Below the pieces are notes generated by a model. That model made no database searches. It saw only the letters and a program-made list of their open reading frames with translations, and was not told the DNA's origin. A program made the translations under genes and the position numbers. A DNA stretch of 8,284 nt from assembly GCA_900557255.1 (NCBI GenBank), contig USSA01000127.1, positions 1-8,284 on the forward strand, in the 5' to 3' direction. Of this stretch, positions 1 to 6,459 are shown one piece after another (positions within the stretch are counted from its first letter, which is position 1; the number at the start of each line of letters is the position of its first letter). Source of the DNA: an uncultured Prevotella sp. GTDB lineage: Bacteria; Bacteroidota; Bacteroidia; Bacteroidales; Bacteroidaceae.

Positions 1-1454
1 GGGTTCTGGCGGAAGTCTGCCATCATCTGCTTGATTTCGTCGGCGCCAGTCTTGCCCGGACGTACCACGTTAACCGTGAACTCCTTGCTGAAGCCATACT
101 CAGCATAAATCTGCATCAGGAGGTCGTAGAGAGTCTTGCCCTGATCCTTGGCCCATGCTGCAATCTCGCAGATAAGGCAGATTGAAGCAGGAGCGTCCTT
201 GTCACGAACCTTGTCGTAAGGCAGGAAGCCGAAGCTCTCCTCGCCACCGCCGATATACTGCTGCTTGCCCTCAGAAATGGCAATCTCGCGTGCAATCCAC
301 TTGAAGCCTGTGTAGCAGTCGCGAAGCTCCACGTTGTTCTTCTTGGCAATCTCGGCAATAACCTCGGTAGTAACGATAGTCTTAACGAGGAAGTCGGTTG
401 GCTTAAGCTTTCCGAGCTTCTTCTTGTTTTCGATGATATAGTAGCAGAACATCATGGCAGTCTGGTTGCCGTTGATGATCATCCACTCGCCCTTGTCGTC
501 GCGGCAAACGATGGCCAGGCGGTCAGCATCTGGGTCGGTAGCTACAACGAGGTCAGCGTTCAACTTGGTACCGAGCTTCATACCGAGGGTCATAGCCTCT
601 GCATTCTCTGGGTTAGGAGAAACTACTGTTGGGAAGTTGCCATCTACTACCATCTGCTCAGGAACTACATTGATGTTCTGGAAGCCCCAAGAACGCAGAC
701 AGAGAGGAACGATGACACGACCTGTACCGTGCATAGCTGAATAAACGATGTTGAGGTCTTTCTGACGGTTGATGACATCCTGGTCAATCATTGCAGAGTG
801 AACGGCTGTCATGTAGTCGTAATCCATCTCACCACCGATAATCTTGATCTTATCCCAGTTAGCCTCAAACTTCACCTGGTCGATAGTAACCTTGTTTACT
901 TCCTCGATGATACCAGTATCGTGTGGAGCCAGAACCTGAGCACCATCGCTCCAGTAAGCCTTGTAACCATTGTACTCCTTAGGGTTGTGAGAAGCAGTTA
1001 CGTTGACACCAGCCTTTGCACCGAGCTCGCGGATAGCGAAAGAAATCTCTGGTGTAGGACGGAGGCTCTCGAAGAGATATGCCTTGATACCATTGGCAGA
1101 GAAGATGGCAGCTACGGTCTCAGCGAAGAGACGAGAGTTGTTACGGCAGTCGTGACCTACTACTACAGAAAGGTTCTCCTCACCTGGGAAAGCCTTGAGG
1201 ATGTAGTTAGCAAAGCCCTGGGTAGCCATACCAACGATATACTTGTTCATGCGGTTGGTACCTGCGCCCATGATACCGCGCAAACCACCAGTACCGAACT
1301 CCAAGTTCTGATAGAATGCATCAACGAGGGCTGACTTGTCCTCTGCGTCGAGCATTGCCTTTACTTCCTTACGGGTTTCTTCGTCAAAAGCAGGTGTGAG
1401 CCACTGCTGTGCTCTTTCTTCACACTGCTTGATCAATTCTGCGTTATTAGCCAT
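1..1454 (-). CDS. Phospho-sugar mutase (phosphoglucomutase/phosphomannomutase family), 3' end outside the window
   Basis: This is a cytoplasmic alpha-D-phosphohexomutase, which moves phosphate between C6 and C1 of a hexose phosphate such as glucose or mannose. The start is ATG at 1454, followed by M-A-N-N-A-E-L-I-K-Q. The frame stays open to base 1, giving 484 codons. Family members of the PgcA type have roughly 580 residues, so about 100 C-terminal residues, including most of the phosphate-binding domain 4, lie beyond the left edge. Three family motifs are visible: the catalytic phosphoserine loop T-A-S-H-N-P with Ser155, the magnesium loop D-P-D-A-D-R at 307-312, and the sugar-binding loop G-E-E-S-F-G at 404-409. 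All key residues are present, so the enzyme should be active. Codon use is strongly biased (AAC, AAG, GGT, CGT), suggesting high expression. It diverges from the DUF4491 gene. Substrate preference (glucose or mannose) cannot be told from sequence alone. Confidence 0.95.
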   Translation of the reverse strand, partial: MANNAELIKQCEERAQQWLTPAFDEETRKEVKAMLDAEDKSALVDAFYQNLEFGTGGLRGIMGAGTNRMNKYIVGMATQGFANYILKAFPGEENLSVVVGHDCRNNSRLFAETVAAIFSANGIKAYLFESLRPTPEISFAIRELGAKAGVNVTASHNPKEYNGYKAYWSDGAQVLAPHDTGIIEEVNKVTIDQVKFEANWDKIKIIGGEMDYDYMTAVHSAMIDQDVINRQKDLNIVYSAMHGTGRVIVPLCLRSWGFQNINVVPEQMVVDGNFPTVVSPNPENAEAMTLGMKLGTKLNADLVVATDPDADRLAIVCRDDKGEWMIINGNQTAMMFCYYIIENKKKLGKLKPTDFLVKTIVTTEVIAEIAKKNNVELRDCYTGFKWIAREIAISEGKQQYIGGGEESFGFLPYDKVRDKDAPASICLICEIAAWAKDQGKTLYDLLMQIYAEYGFSKEFTVNVVRPGKTGADEIKQMMADFRQN

Positions 1455-1535
1455 AGTTTGATTCTATTTTGTTATTAATAATGTTCATATAGAGGGTTGT
1501 GCCCGAAAACAGCACAATATATCTCTTTTTGCGTA

Positions 1536-1565
1536 CAAAGTTATATAAAAATTTTGATAAACCAA
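1536..1565 (-). promoter_or_regulatory. Candidate Bacteroidota promoter for the leftward phospho-sugar mutase gene
   Basis: Read on the minus strand, TAACTTTG (plus 1543-1536) matches the Bacteroidota -7 consensus TAnnTTTG. A TTGG element (plus 1565-1562) sits 18 bases upstream, where a TTTG -33 box is expected. Transcription would begin near 1528, giving a leader of about 74 bases. That leader contains a small palindrome, TTGTGC/GCACAA (1497-1502 and 1512-1517), which could be a weak hairpin or operator. No clear Shine-Dalgarno sequence precedes the ATG, as is usual for this phylum. Confidence 0.55.
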
Positions 1566-1586
1566 GCAAGAATAAAGTTTTTTTTG

Positions 1587-1594
1587 TATTTTTG
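1587..1594 (+). promoter_or_regulatory. Candidate -7 box for the DUF4491-rlmH-uvrA transcript
   Basis: TATTTTTG fits the Bacteroidota -7 consensus TAnnTTTG and is followed by a short GCAC run before the likely start near 1601. No TTTG -33 element lies at the expected distance; the nearest is at 1553-1556, which is too far. The leader to the ATG at 1696 would be about 95 bases, A/T-rich, with no ORF or strong hairpin seen. The rest of 1455-1695 holds only this and the divergent promoter. Confidence 0.55.
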
Positions 1595-1695
1595 CACTTT
1601 GAAATGGAATTGAAAATAGAATAAAGCTCATATTTAGCAATATTGTATTGTTAAGATAGCAAAAGTTGAATGAACAAAATATAAAACAATAGAAT

Positions 1696-2034
1696 ATGGA
1701 AGTATATTACACGGGCGTCATCATCGCCGTATCCACCTTTTTAATAATAGGTATCTTTCACCCTATCGTCATGAAGACGGAATATTATACAGGCACCCGC
1801 TATTGGTGGGTTTTCCTCGTTGCAGGCATCATCTGCATCGGAGCTGCCTTCCTGGTTGCCAACGTGCTCTTCTCTGCCATATTGGGTGTAGTAGGTGCTT
1901 CATGCCTTTGGAGCATCGGTGAACTCTTCGAACAGAGACAACGCTGCGAGAAAGGCTGGTTCCCGAAGAATCCGAAAAGAATAGGAAAAGGATATTACAG
2001 GGACGAAGCGAAGAGTAAACATGAAAGTGTATAG
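1696..2034 (+). CDS. DUF4491 family small membrane protein
   Basis: This 112-residue protein resembles the DUF4491 family, which is common in Bacteroidota and has no known function. Three hydrophobic segments, at about residues 6-25, 37-55 and 58-75, suggest three membrane spans. A conserved-looking charged tail follows, with E-L-F-E-Q at 76-80 and a basic G-W-F-P-K-N-P-K-R stretch at 87-95. There is no cleavable signal peptide; the first span probably acts as the anchor. The ATG at 1696 is preceded by an A-rich leader without Shine-Dalgarno. It is the first gene after the promoter at 1587 and ends 18 bases before rlmH, so it is probably cotranscribed with it. Family assignment rests on recalled sequence appearance; no specific role can be inferred from the DNA-repair and ribosome-modification neighbours. 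Confidence 0.8.
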   Translation: MEVYYTGVIIAVSTFLIIGIFHPIVMKTEYYTGTRYWWVFLVAGIICIGAAFLVANVLFSAILGVVGASCLWSIGELFEQRQRCEKGWFPKNPKRIGKGYYRDEAKSKHESV

Positions 2035-2052
2035 GAAGAAAACGCCAACGAA

Positions 2053-2523
2053 ATGAAGACAGAACTCATTCTGGTCGGAAAGACCGTAAACAAGCATTTC
2101 ATTGCGGGCATCAAGGATTATGCCGAGCGCATCACCCATTATATGCCTTTCAGCATAACAACCATTCCTGAGCTCAAGAACACCAAGAGTCTCAGCGAAC
2201 AGCAGCAGAAGGAACGGGAAGGAGAACTGATTCTGAAACTCCTCCAGCCTTCGGATACCGTGGTGCTGATGGATGAACACGGACAGGAATTCCGAAGCAT
2301 CGAGTTTGCCAAATGGATAGAGCGCAAGCAGGCTACTGCCCGCAGGCTCGTCTTTGTCATCGGCGGACCTTACGGCTTTTCACAGGCTGTCTACGACCGC
2401 GCCAACGAGAAGATCTCCCTCTCCAAGATGACCTTCTCGCATCAGATGGTGCGCCTTATCTTTACCGAGGCGCTCTATCGCGCATGTACTATTATAAAAG
2501 GTGAGCCTTACCACCATGAATAA
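2053..2523 (+). CDS. rlmH: RlmH, 23S rRNA pseudouridine-1915 N3-methyltransferase
   Basis: RlmH is a SPOUT-class methyltransferase. It uses S-adenosylmethionine to methylate N3 of pseudouridine 1915 in helix 69 of 23S rRNA, acting on assembled 70S ribosomes as a homodimer. At 156 residues it has the usual family length. Family marks seen are V-L-M-D-E-H-G at 71-77, the cofactor-loop segment F-V-I-G-G-P-Y-G at 101-108, the S-L-S-K-M-T-F-S-H-Q-M-V-R stretch at 122-134, and the C-terminal Y-H-H (153-155) that ends almost all RlmH proteins. The start ATG begins M-K-T-E-L-I-L-V-G-K, the expected N-terminus. It lies 18 bases after the DUF4491 gene and 27 bases before uvrA, consistent with one operon. 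Nothing suggests loss of function. Confidence 0.97.
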   Translation: MKTELILVGKTVNKHFIAGIKDYAERITHYMPFSITTIPELKNTKSLSEQQQKEREGELILKLLQPSDTVVLMDEHGQEFRSIEFAKWIERKQATARRLVFVIGGPYGFSQAVYDRANEKISLSKMTFSHQMVRLIFTEALYRACTIIKGEPYHHE

Positions 2524-2550
2524 AGATAAAAAGGTAAAAAGCAAAAGAAT

Positions 2551-5448
2551 ATGCCAAAAGATAAATATATAGAAATAAAAGGGGCAAGAGCCAACAACCT
2601 CAAGAATATCGATGTGAAGATACCTCAGGGCAAGTTTGTTGCCATTACGGGTGTCTCCGGATCGGGAAAATCATCGTTGGCTTTTGATACCTTATATGCT
2701 GAGGGCCAGCGCCGCTATGTGGAGTCGCTCTCTTCGTACGCTCGCCAGTTTCTGGGACGTATGAGCAAACCGGAATGTGATTTCATCAAGGGATTGCCAC
2801 CTGCCATCGCCATCGAACAGAAAGTGATTTCGCGCAACCCACGCTCTACCGTGGGCACCAACACCGAAATCTACGAATACCTGCGACTGCTCTACGCACG
2901 CATCGGAAAAACCTATTCGCCAATCAGCGGACAGGAGGTAAAACGCCATACTACCGAAGATGTACTCGCCTGCACCCGACAGTATTCCAAGGGCACCAGG
3001 TTTGTCATCCTCGCCCCTATCCACGTCATCGAAGGGCGCAGTCTGGGCAAACAGCTGGAGATGTACAACCAGGAAGGTTACGCGCGTATATATATAAAAG
3101 GTGAATTCGTGCGCATAGAAGACTTCATGGAGCAGGCGGATAAGGAACTGCTGGAAGTAAGCGGCGATAAACTGAGAAAGAGAATGCAACAGAAGGATGA
3201 AGAAATCTTCCTGGTCATCGACCGTGCTTCGGTAAGCAATGAAAAGGATGACATCAGCCGACTGATGGATTCTGCCGAAACTGCCTTCTATGAGGGAGAT
3301 GGAGCCTGCCGCCTCGTCTTCCTGCCAAGCAATATCTGCTACGACTTCTCTACCCGGTTCGAAGCTGACGGCATGCAGTTTGAAGAGCCTACCGACAATA
3401 TGTTTGCCTTCAATTCTCCTCTCGGAGCCTGCCCTACCTGCGAAGGTTTCGGCAGCATAATAGGCATCGACGAGAAACTCGTCATCCCGAACACTTCGAT
3501 GAGCGTCTATGACGGATGTGTGGTTTGCTGGCGAGGCGAAAAGATGGGTCTGTGGCTCAAGGAATTCATCCGCAGAGCTGCAGAATACGACTTCCCTATC
3601 TTCAAGCCTTATTTCGAACTGACTCAGCAGCAGAAGGACTGGCTGTGGCACGGTCTGCCTGGCGAGAAGAAACGTAAACAGCAGGAAAGGGTGAGCATCG
3701 ATGAGTTCTTCAGAATGGTAAAGGAGAACCAGTACAAGATACAATACCGCGTGATGCTGAGCCGATTCCGTGGAAAGACGATTTGTCCTGACTGCCATGG
3801 TACCCGACTCAAGAAGGAAGCCAACTATGTGAAGATTGGCGGAAAGAGCATCACCGAACTGGTAGAGATGTCGATTGTGAACCTGAGTGAATGGTTTAAG
3901 AAACTGGAACTCTCTGAGCATGAGAAGGAAATCAGCAAGCGTCTGCTCACCGAAATCACCCACCGCCTGCAGTTCCTTCTGGATGTGGGTCTGGGTTATC
4001 TTACGCTCAACCGACTCTCCAACACCCTCTCTGGCGGTGAGAGTCAGCGCATCAACCTGACCACCAACCTGGGTTCATCGCTCGTGGGTAGCGTATATAT
4101 CCTCGATGAACCGAGTATCGGACTCCATAGCCGCGATACCGCCCGACTGATTAAGGTGCTGAAAGAACTGCAGCAACTGGGCAATACGGTGGTTGTGGTA
4201 GAACACGACGAAGAGATTATGCGGGCTGCCGACTATCTCATCGATATCGGTCCCGATGCCGGCAGACTGGGCGGAAGAGTGGTCTACGCCGGTCCGTCAT
4301 CAGAATATTCAACCACCGACAAGGCTGAACAGGAAAAGCTGCTGGCTGAATATCCGGAGAGTTATACCATCAAGTACCTGACCCACAACGAGGAGATAAA
4401 GGCGCCTACGAGCCACCGTGCCTGGAACCAGTATATCGAAATCAAGGGAGCCCGGATGAACAATCTGCGCGGCATCGACGTTAAGATACCGCTCAATGTA
4501 TTCACCTGTGTAACCGGTGTATCAGGCTCAGGCAAGAGTTCGCTCATCAAGGGAATCCTCTATCCTGCCATGCGTCGCCGTCTGGACCTCGTAGCAGATG
4601 CACCAGGCGAATATGCATCGATGGAAGGCGACTGGAAGAGCATCCATCATGTAGAGTTTGTTGACCAGAACCCTATCGGAAAGAGTACCCGCAGCAACCC
4701 TGCCACTTATCTGAAGGCGTACGATGCGATACGTGCCCTCTTTGCCAACCAGCCACTGGCTAAGCAGATGGGATTCACGCCGCAGTACTTCTCTTTCAAT
4801 ACCGAAGGCGGAAGATGTGAGGAATGTAAGGGTGCGGGATATGTTACCATCGAGATGCAGTTTATGGCAGACCTCACGCTGACCTGCGAGGCTTGTAAGG
4901 GCAAGCGTTTCAAGCACGATATCCTGGAGGTTCACTATGGCGGAAAAGACATCAATGATGTGCTGAACATGACGGTAAACGAGGCCATCGAGTTCTTCAG
5001 CGATGAAAAGCTGCAGCGCAATGAGGGCGACTTCGACAACTGCCGCATCATCGTAAACCGCCTGAAGCCGCTTCAGGATGTAGGTCTGGGTTACATCAAA
5101 CTCGGTCAGAATTCAAGTTCGCTTTCGGGTGGTGAGAATCAGCGTGTAAAGCTCGCCTTCTTCATAGGTAAGGAGGAACAGGAGCCTACGCTTTTCATCT
5201 TCGACGAGCCTACCACGGGTCTTCACTTCCACGACATCAAGCGCCTGCTCCATGCCTTCAATGCCCTGATAGAAAGGGGCCATTCGCTGGTAGTGATTGA
5301 GCACAATCTGGATGTCATCAAGTGTGCCGACTATATCATCGACCTCGGTCCTGAAGGCGGCGATAAAGGCGGCAATCTCGTTGTTGCCGGAACTCCGGAA
5401 GAAGTAGCTGCCTGCAAGGCAAGCCTTACCGGAAAGTTCTTGCGTTAA
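2551..5448 (+). CDS. uvrA: UvrA, excinuclease ABC subunit A (variant with altered cysteine pairs)
   Basis: UvrA is the damage-recognition ATPase of nucleotide excision repair. As a dimer it scans DNA, loads UvrB at the lesion and then leaves. The 965 residues contain two ABC modules. Module I has Walker A G-V-S-G-S-G-K-S at 34-41, signature L-S-G-G-E at 493-497 and Walker B L-D-E-P at 518-521. Module II has Walker A at 656-663, signature at 858-862 and Walker B F-D-E-P at 884-887. The stretch at about 130-245 matches the UvrB-binding region. The C-terminal zinc module is intact (C756, C759, C779, C782). In the N-terminal half, CPTC (294-297) and CPDC (412-415) are kept. The CxxC normally preceding CPTC is replaced by F-E-A-D-G (270-274), and an earlier pair reads S-P-I-S (123-126). 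An unexpected C-V-V-C lies at 323-326. It may be one of two UvrA types found in Bacteroidota. It is the last gene of the DUF4491-rlmH-uvrA set. Confidence 0.95.
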   Translation: MPKDKYIEIKGARANNLKNIDVKIPQGKFVAITGVSGSGKSSLAFDTLYAEGQRRYVESLSSYARQFLGRMSKPECDFIKGLPPAIAIEQKVISRNPRSTVGTNTEIYEYLRLLYARIGKTYSPISGQEVKRHTTEDVLACTRQYSKGTRFVILAPIHVIEGRSLGKQLEMYNQEGYARIYIKGEFVRIEDFMEQADKELLEVSGDKLRKRMQQKDEEIFLVIDRASVSNEKDDISRLMDSAETAFYEGDGACRLVFLPSNICYDFSTRFEADGMQFEEPTDNMFAFNSPLGACPTCEGFGSIIGIDEKLVIPNTSMSVYDGCVVCWRGEKMGLWLKEFIRRAAEYDFPIFKPYFELTQQQKDWLWHGLPGEKKRKQQERVSIDEFFRMVKENQYKIQYRVMLSRFRGKTICPDCHGTRLKKEANYVKIGGKSITELVEMSIVNLSEWFKKLELSEHEKEISKRLLTEITHRLQFLLDVGLGYLTLNRLSNTLSGGESQRINLTTNLGSSLVGSVYILDEPSIGLHSRDTARLIKVLKELQQLGNTVVVVEHDEEIMRAADYLIDIGPDAGRLGGRVVYAGPSSEYSTTDKAEQEKLLAEYPESYTIKYLTHNEEIKAPTSHRAWNQYIEIKGARMNNLRGIDVKIPLNVFTCVTGVSGSGKSSLIKGILYPAMRRRLDLVADAPGEYASMEGDWKSIHHVEFVDQNPIGKSTRSNPATYLKAYDAIRALFANQPLAKQMGFTPQYFSFNTEGGRCEECKGAGYVTIEMQFMADLTLTCEACKGKRFKHDILEVHYGGKDINDVLNMTVNEAIEFFSDEKLQRNEGDFDNCRIIVNRLKPLQDVGLGYIKLGQNSSSLSGGENQRVKLAFFIGKEEQEPTLFIFDEPTTGLHFHDIKRLLHAFNALIERGHSLVVIEHNLDVIKCADYIIDLGPEGGDKGGNLVVAGTPEEVAACKASLTGKFLR

Positions 5449-5465
5449 GAGTTGGGGATATAAAA

Positions 5466-5512
5466 AAACTGTGTCAAGTTACAACCAAAGTAATTTGACA
5501 CAGTTTACTTTT
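5466..5512 (+). terminator. Long hairpin after uvrA, probable terminator
   Basis: The left arm AAACTGTGTCAAGTTAC (5466-5482) pairs with GTAATTTGACACAGTTT (5490-5506) over 17 positions. One is a G-U wobble (5478/5494), and the loop is 7 bases. It is preceded by a run of seven A and followed by ACTTTT. It starts 17 bases after the uvrA stop, so termination of the operon is the simplest role. The T-run is short and the stem is A/T-rich. The palindrome also has TG...CA ends and merges into the IS remnant, so it could instead derive from a mobile-element end. Confidence 0.7.
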
Positions 5513-6115
5513 GCAACCTCATCGAGTATCAGCGACAATTTCTCTTATAAATGCTTCCAATATCTTGGTATTCAGTCACAAACGAGACACAAGAAACATT
5601 ACAAACCACGTAAGGTAAAGGATAAGTACCCCAACCTCATTTATTCCACGTGGGACACGGTAGACAGACCTCGACAAGTTATCGTCTCTGACATGACAGT
5701 CATCAAATACTCTTGGTTCTTCTTTGAGTTGACCATGTATTTCGATGTCTTTACGAAAGAAATCCTAACGTGGCATGTGGCTGAGAGACGTGGACATAGA
5801 GACCAGTACATTGATGGGCTAAATGATGTCATCAACCTGTTGAAGGGCACAGATGAGCCAACTGTTCTTCATACGGACCAAGGTAGCGTATATGCTTCGC
5901 TCGCCTATAATGAGCTGATAAAGGACACGTTGATTGTGAGGTCTATGTCCAGGGCAGGAAAGCCTACAGACAACCCTGTGAACGAATCCCTCAACGGATG
6001 GATAAAAGAGGAATTGTTCATAGACTTCAAGATTGAGACATGTAATTCAAGAGAGGAATTCGAGGAGGCCTTGGACGCATACGTGGATTATTACAATGAG
6101 AAAAATAAAGAATAA
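5471..6115 (+). pseudogene. IS3-family transposase (OrfB, DDE integrase core), truncated at both ends
   Basis: The open frame encodes 214 residues, but only residues from about 28 (F-Q-Y-L-G-I-Q-S) onward look like a transposase. The first 27 codons run through the uvrA hairpin, and GTG is a nominal start only. The rve-type catalytic core is complete: D74 in V-S-D-M-T, D136 in L-H-T-D-Q-G-S and E172 in P-V-N-E-S-L-N. The last two are separated by 35 residues, the IS3-family D-35-E spacing. Family-typical segments W-D-T-V-D-R-P and M-S-R-A-G-K-P-T-D-N are well kept, so decay is recent or mild. The N-terminal helix-turn-helix portion of OrfB, some 80-100 residues, is missing. At the C-terminus Y-Y-N-E-K is followed by N-K-E and a stop, where relatives continue; the coding signal resumes in another frame. 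No function is expected unless residual DNA binding matters. Confidence 0.85.
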
Positions 6116-6228
6116 TGTTCACTTTTATAAAGAAAAACTTGCAAATATGGATGAGATTGTCTACTTTTGCAAATGAAAAGGAACGAAATTTGATAGATAT
6201 GTGTACTTTTAAAAATATAAATAATTAA
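6115..6228 (+). pseudogene. Out-of-frame C-terminal tail of the IS transposase
   Basis: A frame offset from the transposase is open from ATG 6115 to a double TAA (6226-6231), 37 codons. Its peptide repeats a short unit, M-F-T-F, L-S-T-F, M-C-T-F, every 14 residues, continued by V-S-T-L after the stops (6241-6252). S-T-F-rich tails are what I would expect at the end of this kind of transposase, so this is probably the original C-terminus, detached by a deletion or frameshift near 6100-6115. Independent expression is unlikely. The assignment is inferred from position and peptide pattern. Confidence 0.5.
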
Positions 6229-6252
6229 TAATCATTTTTTGTGTCCACTTTG
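6116..6252. repeat. Four copies of TGTnyACTTTT at exact 42-base spacing
   Basis: TGTTCACTTTT (6116-6126), TGTCTACTTTT (6158-6168), TGTGTACTTTT (6200-6210) and TGTCCACTTTG (6242-6252) start exactly 42 bases apart. The intervening bases are A/T-rich and only loosely alike. The array spans the transposase tail and runs into the candidate IS right end. A period of 42 equals 14 codons and also four DNA helical turns. A related TTTACTTTTGCAA occurs at 5504-5516, matching 6160-6172 at 12 of 13 bases. Confidence 0.75.
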
Positions 6253-6318
6253 GGGAACTGCTACAAATGAAAGTCTGCTAAGGACTATTGAGACCCTCCT
6301 GACCTGAAAGCATAACAG

Positions 6319-6405
6319 AAAGTTCCTCATAAAAGTGTACATGTAGCCATAAAAGTCCCTCATAAAAGTGTGTTAATCTTTCAAAAAGTCCCTCATAAAA
6401 ATGTG
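6319..6405. repeat. Three 21-base direct repeats at exact 33-base spacing upstream of the ATPase gene
   Basis: Copies at 6319-6339, 6352-6372 and 6385-6405 share the core CCTCATAAAA within AAAGT-CCTCATAAAA-GTG. Copy 2 differs from copy 1 at two positions and from copy 3 at one. The 12-base spacers are unrelated. A partial extra copy, CATAAAAGT, sits at 6348-6356 and overlaps the start of copy 2. The array ends about 30 bases before the -7 box of the ATPase gene, where operator or activator sites are expected. The stretch 6266-6318 before it holds no recognisable feature. Confidence 0.85.
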
Positions 6406-6411
6406 ATATAT

Positions 6412-6442
6412 TTTACTATTTCATTAATTTTCAGTATTTTTG
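6412..6442 (+). promoter_or_regulatory. Promoter of the AAA/DUF4143 ATPase gene
   Basis: TATTTTTG (6435-6442) matches the TAnnTTTG -7 consensus. TTTA (6412-6415) lies 19 bases upstream as a one-mismatch -33 TTTG box. Transcription should start near 6449, only about 11 bases before ATG 6460. This placement rules out the in-frame upstream ATG at 6370, which would lie before the promoter. The 33-base repeat array ends 6 bases upstream of the -33 position. Confidence 0.65.
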
Positions 6443-6459
6443 CAGCAAAAAAGCAATAT

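Larger units (their letters stand above)
5470..6265 (+). mobile_element. Degenerate IS3-family insertion sequence
   Basis: This stretch holds a truncated IS3-type transposase and a frame-shifted tail. The right boundary is inferred from TGTGTCCACTTTGGGGAACT followed by GCTACA (6240-6265). On the minus strand this reads as a TGT-starting terminus 34 bases after the tail stop, as expected for an IS right end. No clean matching left end is present. The uvrA hairpin contains CCAAAGT (5485-5491) and GACACA (5497-5502), which also occur, closer together, in the right end read on the minus strand (CCAAAGTGGACACA). That suggests a diverged left end but does not prove it. No direct target duplication is visible. 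orfA and the first part of orfB are absent, so the element cannot move by itself. Confidence 0.6.

Noticed and set aside
798..1334. A 178-codon open frame on the plus strand
   Set aside because: It is antisense to the phospho-sugar mutase, whose catalytic serine loop and other motifs read clearly on the minus strand.
3084..3100. TATATATATAAAAGG run resembling a promoter or microsatellite
   Set aside because: It lies in uvrA coding sequence, encodes an Ile-Tyr-Ile-Lys stretch expected there, and lacks a TAnnTTTG match.
2692..3963. A 423-codon open frame on the minus strand
   Set aside because: It lies wholly inside uvrA, antisense to well-conserved ABC ATPase sequence, and the peptide has no recognisable domain; it is a by-product of uvrA codon use.
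2551..5448. UvrA-like ABC antibiotic-resistance or DrrC-type transporter ATPase
   Set aside because: The UvrB-binding region and the intact C-terminal zinc module place it with repair UvrA proteins, despite its altered N-terminal cysteines.
6319..6405. CRISPR-like array
   Set aside because: Three copies with 12-base spacers are too few and too short, and there are no cas genes; a promoter-linked operator array fits better.
6370..6459. A 30-codon N-terminal extension of the ATPase from ATG 6370
   Set aside because: It overlaps the repeat array and the -33/-7 boxes; the family N-terminus begins at M-E-R-F-I encoded from 6460.
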